DNA of 47,525 bases from Candidatus Paraprevotella stercoravium (GCA_944320795.1 CALUIU010000024.1:1-47525), one strand, 5' to 3'. Counted from the first letter of the stretch, positions 34,187-42,850 are shown. Program-made: numbers and translations. The notes: generated from the sequence alone by a model not told the origin.

Positions 34187-35511
34187 AAGGCGTTTCCTTG
34201 ATAATAGTTCAACAATCGGGTGTTATAGTACAGGTTCAGGCGACATTGCAACTGCTGTGCCTGACTCTGAAGAAGGGCGACCGTAACGGTCTGGACATCG
34301 ATGGGAGAGGCCAATCCTTCTTCCCATTTACGGATGGTGATTTCTGCGGCAATGCTGTCGGCCTCTACTTTCTGTTCCATCTTCTTGATTTCCTGATATG
34401 CGTTCTCCCAGTCGGCCACAACTTCCGTAATCAGCCGTTGCAGTTCCTGCTGCTCGTATTCCAGATTTTCCTTGGCCTGCTCCAGTCTGTTCCGTCTTTC
34501 CCGAATGGAAGACAGAGTGTTTGTCCGGTTAAACAGAGGAATGGAAAGTGTGGCCGAGAGATATTGACCGGCATTGTTCCGCATCTGTTCCTGAAAGGCT
34601 CTGGCGTTTTTATCATTCATGTTCTTGAAGAATGAGGAAGATACGCCGGCATTCAACGACAGCGAAGGGTAAAGGTCTGCCTTGGCTGTTTTCAGATTGT
34701 ATTCAGCCATCTTCAGTGCGGTCTGGGCCTGAAGGATTTTAGGCTGTGTGTTTCGGGCATATTGGTATATGGAGTCGGTAGATGCGGAGCGGGCTTCACA
34801 GTGCCAGTCGGCAGAGGAAGCAAGAATCAGCGGGTCGCCGGTGGGATAATTCATTTCTCTTTTCAGAGTCAGCAAAGCCTGGTCGAGCAGGTTTTGCTGA
34901 TGCGTTGTTTCAAATTCGTCGGCAGCCAGACTGGCCTGCATCTGTTTCCATTCCGCTTCTCCTTTCCGTCCTACCTCCATCATCACCTGGGTCTGATGAA
35001 GCAGAGCCTTGCTCTGTTCCAGTTTCCGACGGGCAATGCGGAGTGTTTCCTGATAGTAAATGGCATCCAGATAGGCTTTCAGCACATTCAGTGCCACATT
35101 CTCTTTTTGCATCTGAAGAGCCTGTTTGCCGGAAAGAATCTGGGTTTTGGCCATACGGAGCTGGTGCAGACGGCGGAATCCTTCAAAAATGGAGAGAGAA
35201 GCAGACAGACTGTATCCGTTGGAGAAGGTGCTGACATCGGTGTATGTATTGGTCTGTGGGTCGATGGCACGTCCGAAATTGTTTTGCACATTGATATAAC
35301 TGCTTACATAGGGCAGGAAAGAGCCGATAGAACGGGTGCGTTGCGATTGGTAGTCATTCAGATTATAGACTTGCTGCCGTACCTGATGGTTATGCTCCAC
35401 AGCGTAATCCATGCACTGTTCCATGCTCCAGACTGTGCCGGAAGTTTCCTGTGCCTGGATGTTTCCGGTCAGCAGAAGCCAGATGAATCCGATAAGGTTT
35501 CGTTTAGACAT
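34171..35511 (-). CDS. TolC family outer-membrane efflux protein
   Basis: This is a 446-residue outer-membrane channel protein. The signal peptide MSKRNLIGFIWLLLTGNIQAQ is followed by two repeated outer-membrane-efflux modules. These are rich in long helices (AKTQILSGKQALQMQKENVALN, RLEQAKENLEYEQQELQRL), and the protein ends in YYNTRLLNYYQGNALW. It is the first gene of the operon for a TolC/MacA/MacB-like tripartite exporter plus a GIN lipoprotein. Its promoter region carries two TGTATGAT-type palindromes that are also found, at identical spacing, before the beta-barrel gene at 41187. The distance and phase suggest direct activation by a bound regulator. Confidence 0.93.
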   Translation of the reverse strand: MSKRNLIGFIWLLLTGNIQAQETSGTVWSMEQCMDYAVEHNHQVRQQVYNLNDYQSQRTRSIGSFLPYVSSYINVQNNFGRAIDPQTNTYTDVSTFSNGYSLSASLSIFEGFRRLHQLRMAKTQILSGKQALQMQKENVALNVLKAYLDAIYYQETLRIARRKLEQSKALLHQTQVMMEVGRKGEAEWKQMQASLAADEFETTHQQNLLDQALLTLKREMNYPTGDPLILASSADWHCEARSASTDSIYQYARNTQPKILQAQTALKMAEYNLKTAKADLYPSLSLNAGVSSSFFKNMNDKNARAFQEQMRNNAGQYLSATLSIPLFNRTNTLSSIRERRNRLEQAKENLEYEQQELQRLITEVVADWENAYQEIKKMEQKVEADSIAAEITIRKWEEGLASPIDVQTVTVALLQSQAQQLQCRLNLYYNTRLLNYYQGNALWTEK

Positions 35512-35538
35512 GGTGTTTTTGGTTTTAAGTTTTCAGTT

Positions 35539-35569
35539 CAAAGATACGGCTCCGACCGGCAGCGGACAA
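35539..35569 (-). promoter_or_regulatory. Promoter of the tolC-ABC operon
   Basis: Minus strand: TTG (35567-35569), 20 nt, TATCTTTG (35539-35546), 27 nt before the start codon. Regulatory palindromes lie upstream, centred at 35604 and 35627. Confidence 0.65.
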
Positions 35570-35584
35570 GAAAAAGGAAGAACA

Positions 35585-35646
35585 CAGCACCACATTGTAT
35601 GATAATCATACAGTCGGTCGTATAATAATCATACAATGTGGTGCTG
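35585..35646. repeat. 62-bp inverted repeat enclosing the tolC operators
   Basis: Perfect 19-bp arms at 35585-35603 and 35628-35646 enclose 24 bp. The arms extend beyond the operator half-sites. They lie between the TolC-like gene and the stop of permease 2, so read from either strand they could also form a terminator-like stem without a T-run. Confidence 0.75.
35596..35635. promoter_or_regulatory. Paired 17-bp palindromic operators A and B (tolC promoter)
   Basis: Site A, TGTATGATAATCATACA, spans 35596-35612. Site B, CGTATAATAATCATACA, spans 35619-35635 and differs by two bases in one arm. The centres are 23 bp apart, and 65 and 88 bp from the downstream end of the -7 box. Both are inferred to bind the Fis-type regulator encoded at 41430-41951. 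Confidence 0.7.
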
Positions 35647-35670
35647 CCAAGGTTTGAAAATGTATTGGAC

Positions 35671-38022
35671 TTATTCTGTTTTGATACTGTTTACCGGATT
35701 TTCTGTGGCCACACGTCCGCTCTGCAAGACAACGGTCAGGAGTACCACAGTGCTGACCATCAAAAAGGCCAATGGGAAGAACCACCAGTATATCGGAGTG
35801 TGTTCGGCAAAGTTCTGCAACCATTTTGTGCTGATCAAGTAGCCGATCGGAGCGGCAAGCACAAAGGCTGCAAGCAGAGGAATCAGATAGCGTCCGGCAA
35901 AGAGCAGAAGTACTTCATGTACCGTGCTGCCCATAATCTTGCGGATGGCTATTTCCTTTCTCCGGTATTCCGTTTCAAAGAGCGTGAGGCAGAATACTCC
36001 GATGAGCGTGATGAAGATACAGATGAAGGCGAAGAATCTTACTTGGGCAATGAACAGGAATTCTTCTTCGTAAGTAATCTGCAGATCTTCGTCCAGGAAT
36101 CGGAATTCGCAACTCTCTTCCGTATCCAACTGTTTGATCAGTTGTTCCAACTGCTTCTTGGCCTCCAGCTTGTCGTATCCTTGGGCGATGCGTACAAAGA
36201 TCTTTTTATTGCGGTCGCCCCAGTCGGCCATATCGGGACCCATGATGACAAACGCGGCAGGAATCGTATGGCTGTCATAGCGCATGGAGGTGAGTTTATA
36301 GTTTTCGCAGATGCCCACCACCGGATAATGCCCTTCCGGGGTGTTCCAATCTTTGATATTTTTATTTATTGGTTGGTTCAGTGAAAGCCAGGGAAATTTC
36401 CGGCTCATGGTTTGGTTCAGGATATAGGCACCTTTACTGTCCTGTGGATTGAAATCTCGTCCTTTTGCGATCTTAATATCCATGGTTTTCAGGAAGTCTG
36501 CGTCCACACACAGGGCCTGGAAAGATATGCGATGGTTTCCGCTTCCACGTCCCCAGTACATATACCGGTCGGCGTTTCCCAATATATCTGCAGCGAAACT
36601 GCTGCTTTTTACAAAGGGAAGTCGGGTAATTTCCTGTTTCAGATAATCTTTCTTGTTTATGGCCGCATTCGGGATTTGGGCATAGAGCACTTTATCCTTA
36701 TTGAAGCCATAGTCGGCATTGAAAATATAATGTGTCTGTCCGGTCATGACCAGTGCATACAGAGTCATGGCAAAGGCCACAACAAACTGGCCGGTAAGTA
36801 TGATCCAGCGCAGTTTCTTTCCGCGTGGTGATTGTCCGAATGAACCTTTAAGCACAAGGGCCGATGGAATGGAGGTGGCATACCAGGCTGAAAACAGAGC
36901 CGACAGGATTCCAATTCCTAATGTGGTGAGCAAGGTGATGCCTGTCAGTTGCCCGTGATTTTGAAAACTGATGTCACCTGAAACCAGATTCATGCATTCC
37001 GGACTTTTCTGAAAGATCAGAATCAGCAAGACTGCACCGGCTAAGGCTACTGCCGTCAGGAAGATATTCTCCAGCACCATTTCCCGGCGCAGGCTGGCCG
37101 TGGAGGCTCCCATCACTTTGCGGGTGATCATGCTGCGCATACGTAGCGGTGCCTGTGCCAGAGAGAAGTTCGTAAAGTTAAACAGGCCGACAAGCAGGGC
37201 GAGAATGGAGATGATGGACATCATGTGGTCTGAAGGGCGATACCTGCTTCCGTTTGTCTGAGTAAGTTTGCTGAAGTTTGCTTGCTGGACAGGAAGCAAC
37301 CGGAAAGAGTCTTTTTTAGAAGACTGAAAGAAGCTTTCTGTCAGGGCTTTTTCTACGGATATTTTGTTTTTAGGATCGTCCAGACGTACAAAAATTTCAT
37401 AGTTCCAATTGCTCCAGTTTCCTAAGTGAAAATGCTCCCTGCGACGGATAAGTCCGTTTTTTATGGAGCTGTTGTCCGGAAAGTCCTGATAAATGCCCTG
37501 AATGGTTACCGGACGTTTACGGTTTTCTTCTGTAATAAACAAGGTTTTTCCAACGGGATTCTCTGCTCCGAATATCCTTCGGGCTGTTTTTTCGCTGAGG
37601 ATATATTCTGGTAGGTCTGCTTGTGCACTGTTTGCATCGGACTGCATCCTGATTCCCCAAAAACCAATGGCATTCGAACCCAGATCCAGATAACTGAGCT
37701 GGTAGGACATGCCCTTGTATTCCGTTTCGACTTGTTCCGTCAAGGCGCACAGACTGCTGATCTGTTCTATATGAGGCAGGTTCTGCCAGTATGAAACAAT
37801 CTCTATCGGAAACACGATATTCCAGTCATAAGGCTGTGAGGTAAATGAGGAGGTTTCTACCCGATAGGTTCGCTGATAATCTTTCAGGCTGGTATTGTAA
37901 TTGCGGTTGTATTCTGTTTGTGTCTGAAACAGGTAGAATAGGGCAATAGCCATACTTAATCCCAAAAGGTTAAGCAGGCTGGCCAGCTTGTATCTACGGA
38001 AGAAATAAAGCAAATATTTCAT
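35671..38022 (-). CDS. FtsX/MacB-type ABC transporter permease 2 (paralogue)
   Basis: This is a 783-residue paralogue of the permease at 29822-32167, with the same two FtsX-like modules. The last third is nearly identical to permease 1, for example in LEAKKQLEQLIKQL and ETEYRRKEIAIRKIMGSTVHEVL. The first periplasmic region (about residues 45-265) has diverged strongly. The start is set at 38022 (MKYLLYFFRRYK) by alignment with permease 1; an ATG two codons earlier, at 38028, is equally possible. No ATPase gene adjoins it, so it may share the one at 32205 or pair with permease 1. It lies between the beta-barrel gene and the tolC operon. No clear promoter was seen in its 276-nt upstream gap. 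Confidence 0.88.
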   Translation of the reverse strand: MKYLLYFFRRYKLASLLNLLGLSMAIALFYLFQTQTEYNRNYNTSLKDYQRTYRVETSSFTSQPYDWNIVFPIEIVSYWQNLPHIEQISSLCALTEQVETEYKGMSYQLSYLDLGSNAIGFWGIRMQSDANSAQADLPEYILSEKTARRIFGAENPVGKTLFITEENRKRPVTIQGIYQDFPDNSSIKNGLIRRREHFHLGNWSNWNYEIFVRLDDPKNKISVEKALTESFFQSSKKDSFRLLPVQQANFSKLTQTNGSRYRPSDHMMSIISILALLVGLFNFTNFSLAQAPLRMRSMITRKVMGASTASLRREMVLENIFLTAVALAGAVLLILIFQKSPECMNLVSGDISFQNHGQLTGITLLTTLGIGILSALFSAWYATSIPSALVLKGSFGQSPRGKKLRWIILTGQFVVAFAMTLYALVMTGQTHYIFNADYGFNKDKVLYAQIPNAAINKKDYLKQEITRLPFVKSSSFAADILGNADRYMYWGRGSGNHRISFQALCVDADFLKTMDIKIAKGRDFNPQDSKGAYILNQTMSRKFPWLSLNQPINKNIKDWNTPEGHYPVVGICENYKLTSMRYDSHTIPAAFVIMGPDMADWGDRNKKIFVRIAQGYDKLEAKKQLEQLIKQLDTEESCEFRFLDEDLQITYEEEFLFIAQVRFFAFICIFITLIGVFCLTLFETEYRRKEIAIRKIMGSTVHEVLLLFAGRYLIPLLAAFVLAAPIGYLISTKWLQNFAEHTPIYWWFFPLAFLMVSTVVLLTVVLQSGRVATENPVNSIKTE

Positions 38023-38130
38023 GGACATGGAATATTAATTCTACTTTTTATATTGAATTATTCATATTGTCTTTTGTTTGCTTATCGGGCATTTGGGGTG
38101 TTTATAACATTCCAATTTTATCAGAAAAGC

Positions 38131-38162
38131 CCCAGTAGTATGGGATTTCCATAGCTACTGGG
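38131..38162 (-). terminator. Hairpin between the beta-barrel gene and permease 2
   Basis: A long stem (CCCAGTAG with CTACTGGG, continuing into TATGG/CCATA with a one-base bulge) lies about 140 nt after the beta-barrel stop. On the minus strand it is followed by GCTTTTCTG. It may terminate the barrel transcript or shape the leader of permease 2. Confidence 0.5.
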
Positions 38163-38298
38163 TTCAATTTTAATAGCATTTACCGATAATAATGATGCAA
38201 AGTTATGCTTTTTCAGAATACAGTCAATGTTATTTATATAATATTTATTATTTAATTTATTGCTATTATATGAGTGTTTTGGTTGATACTTCTTTTTA

Positions 38299-41187
38299 TT
38301 ACTTTTTCTTGTTTACATTAAACCGGTATACCACATGCAGCAGGGCATAGCGGGGGATGACGTTGTTCCAGGTCTCTGTCCGGCCTTCCGCAGTGATCAC
38401 GTTCCGTACACTGGAGAGCTGTCCCAACAGGTCGAATCCGTCCAGTATCACGGACAGATTACCGTCCATCATCTTTTTGGCGATACGCATGTTCCATACC
38501 AGCTCGTTGGTATTCATGTCTGCCGAGGTATATCCTCTGCGGCTGAACATGGTCAGGTCGGTATTGACTTCCATACCCCAGGGAAGCTCCACTCTTCCGG
38601 TCATTCCATAGTTGAAGTCCACGGCGTTGATGGTCTCGAAGTCTTTTCTTTCCGAATCACTGTGCGTCCAGGTAGCTACTCCTTTCAGTCCCACGGACCA
38701 TTTGTCGTAGCGCATTTCCGCTCTCAGGTTCTCTGTCAGGTAGAGTGATTTAACTTTATTGCGCATCACCCGGTAGGTCTGGTCTTCGCCGAAGAGATCC
38801 ACACTGTTCACATAAGTGGCGTTGGTATTGGTATACAGGGTGATCTTTTTCTGCTTGTCCACCGGGCTGGAGAAGCCCACACTCATTTGCGTGTTCCAGC
38901 GCCCGGAGATATTTTCCGGTCGGGATATCTTTTTGGTTGTGTTTCGGTCGTAGCTGTATCCCATGATCACGGCATTCTTGCTGTAGTTATAGCTCATGTT
39001 GGCAGAGACCGTGCGCTGTCCTTTCAGAAAGTTGGAATAAGTCAGGGTCAAGGAATGATTGATCGTGTTCTTCAGATCCGGATTGCCGTAGATGGTGTTC
39101 ATCGGATCCTTGTCATCCACGACACTGACCAGACTGGTCAGGTTCGGAGCATAGGAATAGCAGTGATAGCTTAGTGAGAGATCATCATGCTTGTCCTTGG
39201 TCTTGTGAGTCAGTTTGACATACGGCTCAAAGAAAACGACATTCCGGGTGATGGTTGTATCCAGCTTGTTTCTCTGGTAATCCATGGCATAATGCTCGAT
39301 GCGCACGGGAGGCTCGATGTATACGGACCATTTGTGCTTCTTCGTGGTATTGAAGTTGTCCCATGTCAAGCGCACGCCCGGCTTGTGCTTGAAGTCATGC
39401 CGTCCCTGATTGTAGCTGTTCTGAACGTCCAGCACCTGATACAGAGAGTCCTCTGTAGAAGGAATGATGCCTATGTCGTGCCCGTTTGGGAATCCCCATG
39501 CGCCATATTCTCCCAGCTGATAAATACGTTCGCTACCGGAGTTGAAGCTCTGTCCGTACTGGTAGTAAGGAGTCAGGTCGAGCGATTGGGTCCGTGTGGG
39601 CAGGTAGAATCGGTATTCCGCCCGTGCGGAGTAATTGTAGGACTTTTGCGGCGTATCCCGGTACATGTTTCGGTAATCGGTTGTTGCGGTCTGGTTGTTC
39701 GGATAGTTGTAATAAATTCTTTGGAAGATATCATAATCGGCCTTGTTCCAGGAGCCGTCCAGAAATATTCTCAGAAAGTCGTAGGTGTGGGCAATCTGTT
39801 TGGAAAAGACTCCGCTGAATTTGGCGTTCATTTGGTCACCCTTATAAATGTAATCAGCGTACCCCCTCATCAGCAGATATTTATAGAAATCGAAGTTGTT
39901 TCCTTCCAGGAACAGACTGTCCATCACATTTCCCAGATTCTCCGGATTGACACTGAAATTCGCTCCCGTGGATATCCCGTTCGTTTTGTTCTTGTTGTAA
40001 GAGAAAGACGTATTGGTTGTCAGCTGAAGCTTTCCCTTTTCCTGCAACCGGTTTATTTCCAGCGCATGATTGGCATTCAGTCGCCAGGAGTCATTCCGGC
40101 TATTGGAAGAGCTTTCCTTGAAAGTGTTTCCTTCTGACAGGAAGTTCTCACCGCTTGTTCTCTGCCGGTTGTCCGCATGGAGATGGGTAACCTGCACATT
40201 CGTGCTCGACTTGTATATCTTGTTGTCCGTAAGAAAATGGTTGATGCCCGCGATTTGTCGCTCCTGAAGCCCGTTGGTGTTGTTTCCCGGGGTCCAGTTG
40301 CTGTTGGCACCCGGTGTGCGCTCATCATTCAGGTTGTTCACGTTGGCGAAAACCGAGATCCTTGAAAAAGGCGTGAAGCGGGAGGCGAAGAGACGTCCCA
40401 TGTAGCGGTTGTCTGTTCCATATCCCCCTTCCACGTTACCGACATACCCGGTGGAATATTCTTTTTTGAGGCGTACGTCCATCACCAGATTGCCTTCATC
40501 GGCCTTGAGCTGCATCGCTTCGTTGAATTTGTCCTTTTTATTATAAACCTTGACTTTGTCCACAGTCATAGCCGGCAGGTTTTCCAGAAGCACCTTGCTG
40601 TTGTTACCAAAAAACGCTTCGCCGTTCAGGAGCAGGCTGGTCACGAACTTGCCTTTGGCAAAGATGCGTCCGTCGTCCTTGATTTCCACACCCGGCAGTT
40701 TCTCGATGAGCTTGTCCAGCATGGAACCCTCGGCCAGCCGGAAAGCAGACGCGTCATACACCACGGTGTCTCCGTTCATATAGAACTTCACCTTGGTGGC
40801 CTTGACCACAACCTCATCCATGACCTGTTCTTTCAGATCATATTTTTTGCGCATGTAAAAGAATCCCAGATCGGTGTTCGGCGCTCTCCGGTAATATTTG
40901 ATGGTTACGGGATAATAAGCTGTCTCAAAACCTTCGTGCTCAAAACGGAGCAAGTATTCCCCCGGTTTCTCCCATGGCATCCGGAAATATCCAGAACCGG
41001 TATTCATGGAGTCTATTGCAGTACTATCCTTTTGGAGTAGATATACTTTGACATTGTTTATATTTTCGTTTGTAAAAAAATTCTTTACCAGTCCGGAAAT
41101 GGAACGGGTTCTTTGGCCTTGGGCTGAGGTTGCTCCGAACATTATCGCGAGCATCAGAAATAGAATGGTTTGTTTTTTCATCGTCAT
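38299..41187 (-). CDS. Outer-membrane beta-barrel family protein with carboxypeptidase-regulatory-like domain
   Basis: This is a 962-residue outer-membrane protein. After the signal peptide (MTMKKQTILFLMLAIMFGATSAQGQ) comes an N-terminal beta-sandwich with RSISGLVKNFFTNENINNVKVYL. A plug-like domain follows, with VVVKATKVKFYMNGDTVVYD and LIEKLPGVEIKDDGRIF. The rest is a long barrel of alternating aromatic-rich strands. This matches the OMP_b-brl_3 family, which is TonB-receptor-like but is not a SusC. The substrate is unknown. A frame opening at 41280 would run through the operators, so the ATG at 41187 (or 41181) is used. The promoter carries the same palindrome pair as the tolC operon, and the regulator is divergently encoded next door. 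Confidence 0.88.
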   Translation of the reverse strand: MTMKKQTILFLMLAIMFGATSAQGQRTRSISGLVKNFFTNENINNVKVYLLQKDSTAIDSMNTGSGYFRMPWEKPGEYLLRFEHEGFETAYYPVTIKYYRRAPNTDLGFFYMRKKYDLKEQVMDEVVVKATKVKFYMNGDTVVYDASAFRLAEGSMLDKLIEKLPGVEIKDDGRIFAKGKFVTSLLLNGEAFFGNNSKVLLENLPAMTVDKVKVYNKKDKFNEAMQLKADEGNLVMDVRLKKEYSTGYVGNVEGGYGTDNRYMGRLFASRFTPFSRISVFANVNNLNDERTPGANSNWTPGNNTNGLQERQIAGINHFLTDNKIYKSSTNVQVTHLHADNRQRTSGENFLSEGNTFKESSSNSRNDSWRLNANHALEINRLQEKGKLQLTTNTSFSYNKNKTNGISTGANFSVNPENLGNVMDSLFLEGNNFDFYKYLLMRGYADYIYKGDQMNAKFSGVFSKQIAHTYDFLRIFLDGSWNKADYDIFQRIYYNYPNNQTATTDYRNMYRDTPQKSYNYSARAEYRFYLPTRTQSLDLTPYYQYGQSFNSGSERIYQLGEYGAWGFPNGHDIGIIPSTEDSLYQVLDVQNSYNQGRHDFKHKPGVRLTWDNFNTTKKHKWSVYIEPPVRIEHYAMDYQRNKLDTTITRNVVFFEPYVKLTHKTKDKHDDLSLSYHCYSYAPNLTSLVSVVDDKDPMNTIYGNPDLKNTINHSLTLTYSNFLKGQRTVSANMSYNYSKNAVIMGYSYDRNTTKKISRPENISGRWNTQMSVGFSSPVDKQKKITLYTNTNATYVNSVDLFGEDQTYRVMRNKVKSLYLTENLRAEMRYDKWSVGLKGVATWTHSDSERKDFETINAVDFNYGMTGRVELPWGMEVNTDLTMFSRRGYTSADMNTNELVWNMRIAKKMMDGNLSVILDGFDLLGQLSSVRNVITAEGRTETWNNVIPRYALLHVVYRFNVNKKK

Positions 41188-41205
41188 TTTTGTTTGAGGT
41201 TCGCA

Positions 41206-41213
41206 CAAAAGTA
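41206..41213 (-). promoter_or_regulatory. -7 box of the beta-barrel gene
   Basis: TACTTTTG on the minus strand fits TAnnTTTG and lies 18 nt before the start codon at 41187. There is no TTG at -33, as expected for an activator-dependent promoter. The operators are centred 65 and 88 bp from the downstream end of this box. Confidence 0.6.
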
Positions 41214-41262
41214 GGGGGAGAATTTGGGCTGGCCATGCTTTCGGAAGGGCGTAACGGCGGTT

Positions 41263-41302
41263 TGTATGATAATCATACACTCTGCTGTATGATAATCATA
41301 CA
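41263..41302. promoter_or_regulatory. Paired 17-bp palindromic operators C and D (beta-barrel / regulator intergenic)
   Basis: Two perfect copies of TGTATGATAATCATACA lie at 41263-41279 and 41286-41302, centres 23 bp apart. The spacing to the barrel gene's -7 box equals that at the tolC promoter. They lie in the divergent region shared with the response regulator gene at 41430. Confidence 0.75.
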
Positions 41303-41361
41303 AACTGTTGCCGGCCCGATTAAAATGACGATGGCAGGGTGGGGGCTATTCCGGAATTTGT

Positions 41362-41369
41362 TATCTTTG
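41362..41369 (+). promoter_or_regulatory. -7 box of the response regulator/kinase operon
   Basis: TATCTTTG matches the consensus, 60 nt before the ATG at 41430. No -33 TTG is visible. Operators C and D lie 70-100 bp upstream, so autoregulation is possible. Confidence 0.5.
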
Positions 41370-41429
41370 AACTGTGTTAAGAAACAGCACGCGATAGGAA
41401 AACAATAATTTATACGATTCATTATATAT

Positions 41430-41951
41430 ATGGCAAATTACGGAACAATTCTGGTTGTGGATGACAATCCGGCGATTCTGACCGCCGCGAAAATCTGTCT
41501 CGACGGTGTCTTTGAGCGGATTATCACATTGTCCAAACCCGACAGCATTATGGTGACGCTGAATCAGGAAACAATAGATGTGATTCTTCTGGATATGAAT
41601 TTTACGCTTGGCGTGAATTCGGGGCAGGACGGACTACTCTGGCTCCGGATGATTCACCGCCAACATCCCGATATCCCTGTGGTGCTGGTTACAGCTTATG
41701 CTGATGTGAAACTGGCGGTGCGCGGACTGAAAACCGGGGCTGTGGATTTTGTGACAAAGCCGTGGGACAATGAAGAACTGGTGCGTGTGCTGAAGGATGC
41801 CATTGACAACAGTCGGGAGGTGGTTCCATTGGAACAGGTGGAGCTGGAGCATGTGCACAAGGTTCTGGACAAGTGTCATGGAAATATCAGTAAAGCTGCG
41901 GAACTGCTCGGCATTACGCGGCAAACCCTTTATGCCAAAATGAAGCGATGA
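41430..41951 (+). CDS. Response regulator with receiver and Fis-type HTH, no AAA+ domain
   Basis: This is a 173-residue regulator. The receiver domain (residues about 5-125) has the acidic pair DD at 11-12, the phosphoacceptor Asp55 in VILLDMNF, Thr88 and Lys110 (VTKPW). A short linker leads to a Fis-type helix-turn-helix (about 138-173, ISKAAELLGITRQTLYAKM) like that of NtrC proteins. The central AAA+ sigma-54-activating domain is absent, as in ActR/RegA-type regulators, so it should act at ordinary promoters. It overlaps its kinase gene by 4 nt (ATGA). The likely targets are the TGTATGAT palindromes next to it and before the tolC operon; this is inferred from proximity and dyad symmetry. 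Confidence 0.92.
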   Translation: MANYGTILVVDDNPAILTAAKICLDGVFERIITLSKPDSIMVTLNQETIDVILLDMNFTLGVNSGQDGLLWLRMIHRQHPDIPVVLVTAYADVKLAVRGLKTGAVDFVTKPWDNEELVRVLKDAIDNSREVVPLEQVELEHVHKVLDKCHGNISKAAELLGITRQTLYAKMKR

Positions 41952-42787
41952 TGATTTACGGTGTGGTGATTGTCGGGATAGTTGTTCTGTGGGCCGGAAT
42001 CTGGTTCTACCGCCATCAGAAACTGCTTGAGGAGCGGGCCTTTCTGCTCCGGGAGGCGGTGCGCAACCGTGATTTTGCCCACCGCTTGCCGGTCAAGGGA
42101 CTGTTCTTCGGCGAGCGTGCGCTCCAGCGTACGGTGAATGATCTGAGCGAGGACATCAGCCGTCTGTTGGCCCAAAATGAAGTGGAGTCCTGGCAACGCC
42201 TGACACGTGTGCTGACGCATGAAATCATGAATGCCACAGCGCCTATCTCCAGCATCAGTCAGGCGTATCTGAATCATCCCAAGATCAAGGGCAGTTTTTA
42301 TGAAGAAGGCATCCGGGCCATTTATGAAACCAGTTGCGGACTCTCGGCTTTTGTAGACAGCTATCGCAAGCTGACCAGTCTGCAGGAGCCTAATCTCGAA
42401 GAGGTGGTCTTGTGTCCCTTTGTGGAAAGCATTCGGGCGCTCTATCCCGATTTGGAATGGCATCTGAATATAGAGCCGTCCGTCATCCTCAGTCTGGACG
42501 AGAACATGTGGCGGCAGGTGCTGATTAATTTGGTGAAGAATGCCCTTGAGGCTGGTGCCACGAAGATGGATATCCGTTGGCGCGACGGTCTTTATGTCAG
42601 CAACAACGGTTTGCCTATTCCGGCAGATGTGGCCTGTGAGATATTCGTTCCTTTCTTTACGACCAAGAAAACCGGTTCGGGCATCGGACTGTCCTTGTCG
42701 CGTCAGCTGATGGTCCGTCAGGGATATATGCTTACGCTGACCGAAAGACCGGTGAGCGGTTATACGGTAACTTTTATGATCCGGTAA
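41948..42787 (+). CDS. Sensor histidine kinase partner of the Fis-type regulator
   Basis: This is a 279-residue kinase with one N-terminal membrane helix (about residues 3-20) and almost no periplasmic part. It probably senses from within or near the membrane or cytoplasm. The H-box is RVLTHEIMNATAPI with His91. The ATPase domain has the N-box NLVKNALEA near 194-202, a G1-like SNNGLPIP in which the usual Asp is Asn, and FVPFFTTKKTGSGIGLSLSRQL. Its H-box is close to that of the kinase at 43873, which suggests common ancestry. Translation is coupled to the regulator by an ATGA overlap. Confidence 0.92.
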   Translation: MMIYGVVIVGIVVLWAGIWFYRHQKLLEERAFLLREAVRNRDFAHRLPVKGLFFGERALQRTVNDLSEDISRLLAQNEVESWQRLTRVLTHEIMNATAPISSISQAYLNHPKIKGSFYEEGIRAIYETSCGLSAFVDSYRKLTSLQEPNLEEVVLCPFVESIRALYPDLEWHLNIEPSVILSLDENMWRQVLINLVKNALEAGATKMDIRWRDGLYVSNNGLPIPADVACEIFVPFFTTKKTGSGIGLSLSRQLMVRQGYMLTLTERPVSGYTVTFMIR

Positions 42788-42850
42788 TTACGGAGCCTCT
42801 TTTCTGTTAAAATGTTTTGTAAAAATATTCCGACTTTCAGATTATTTTTT

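Noticed and set aside
41332-41346. TGGCA followed by GC at sigma-54 spacing upstream of the response regulator at 41430
   Set aside because: The -12 part lacks the TT of TTGC and is a G-run. A full TATCTTTG box lies at 41362, and the regulator itself lacks the AAA+ domain, so sigma-54 use here is not supported.
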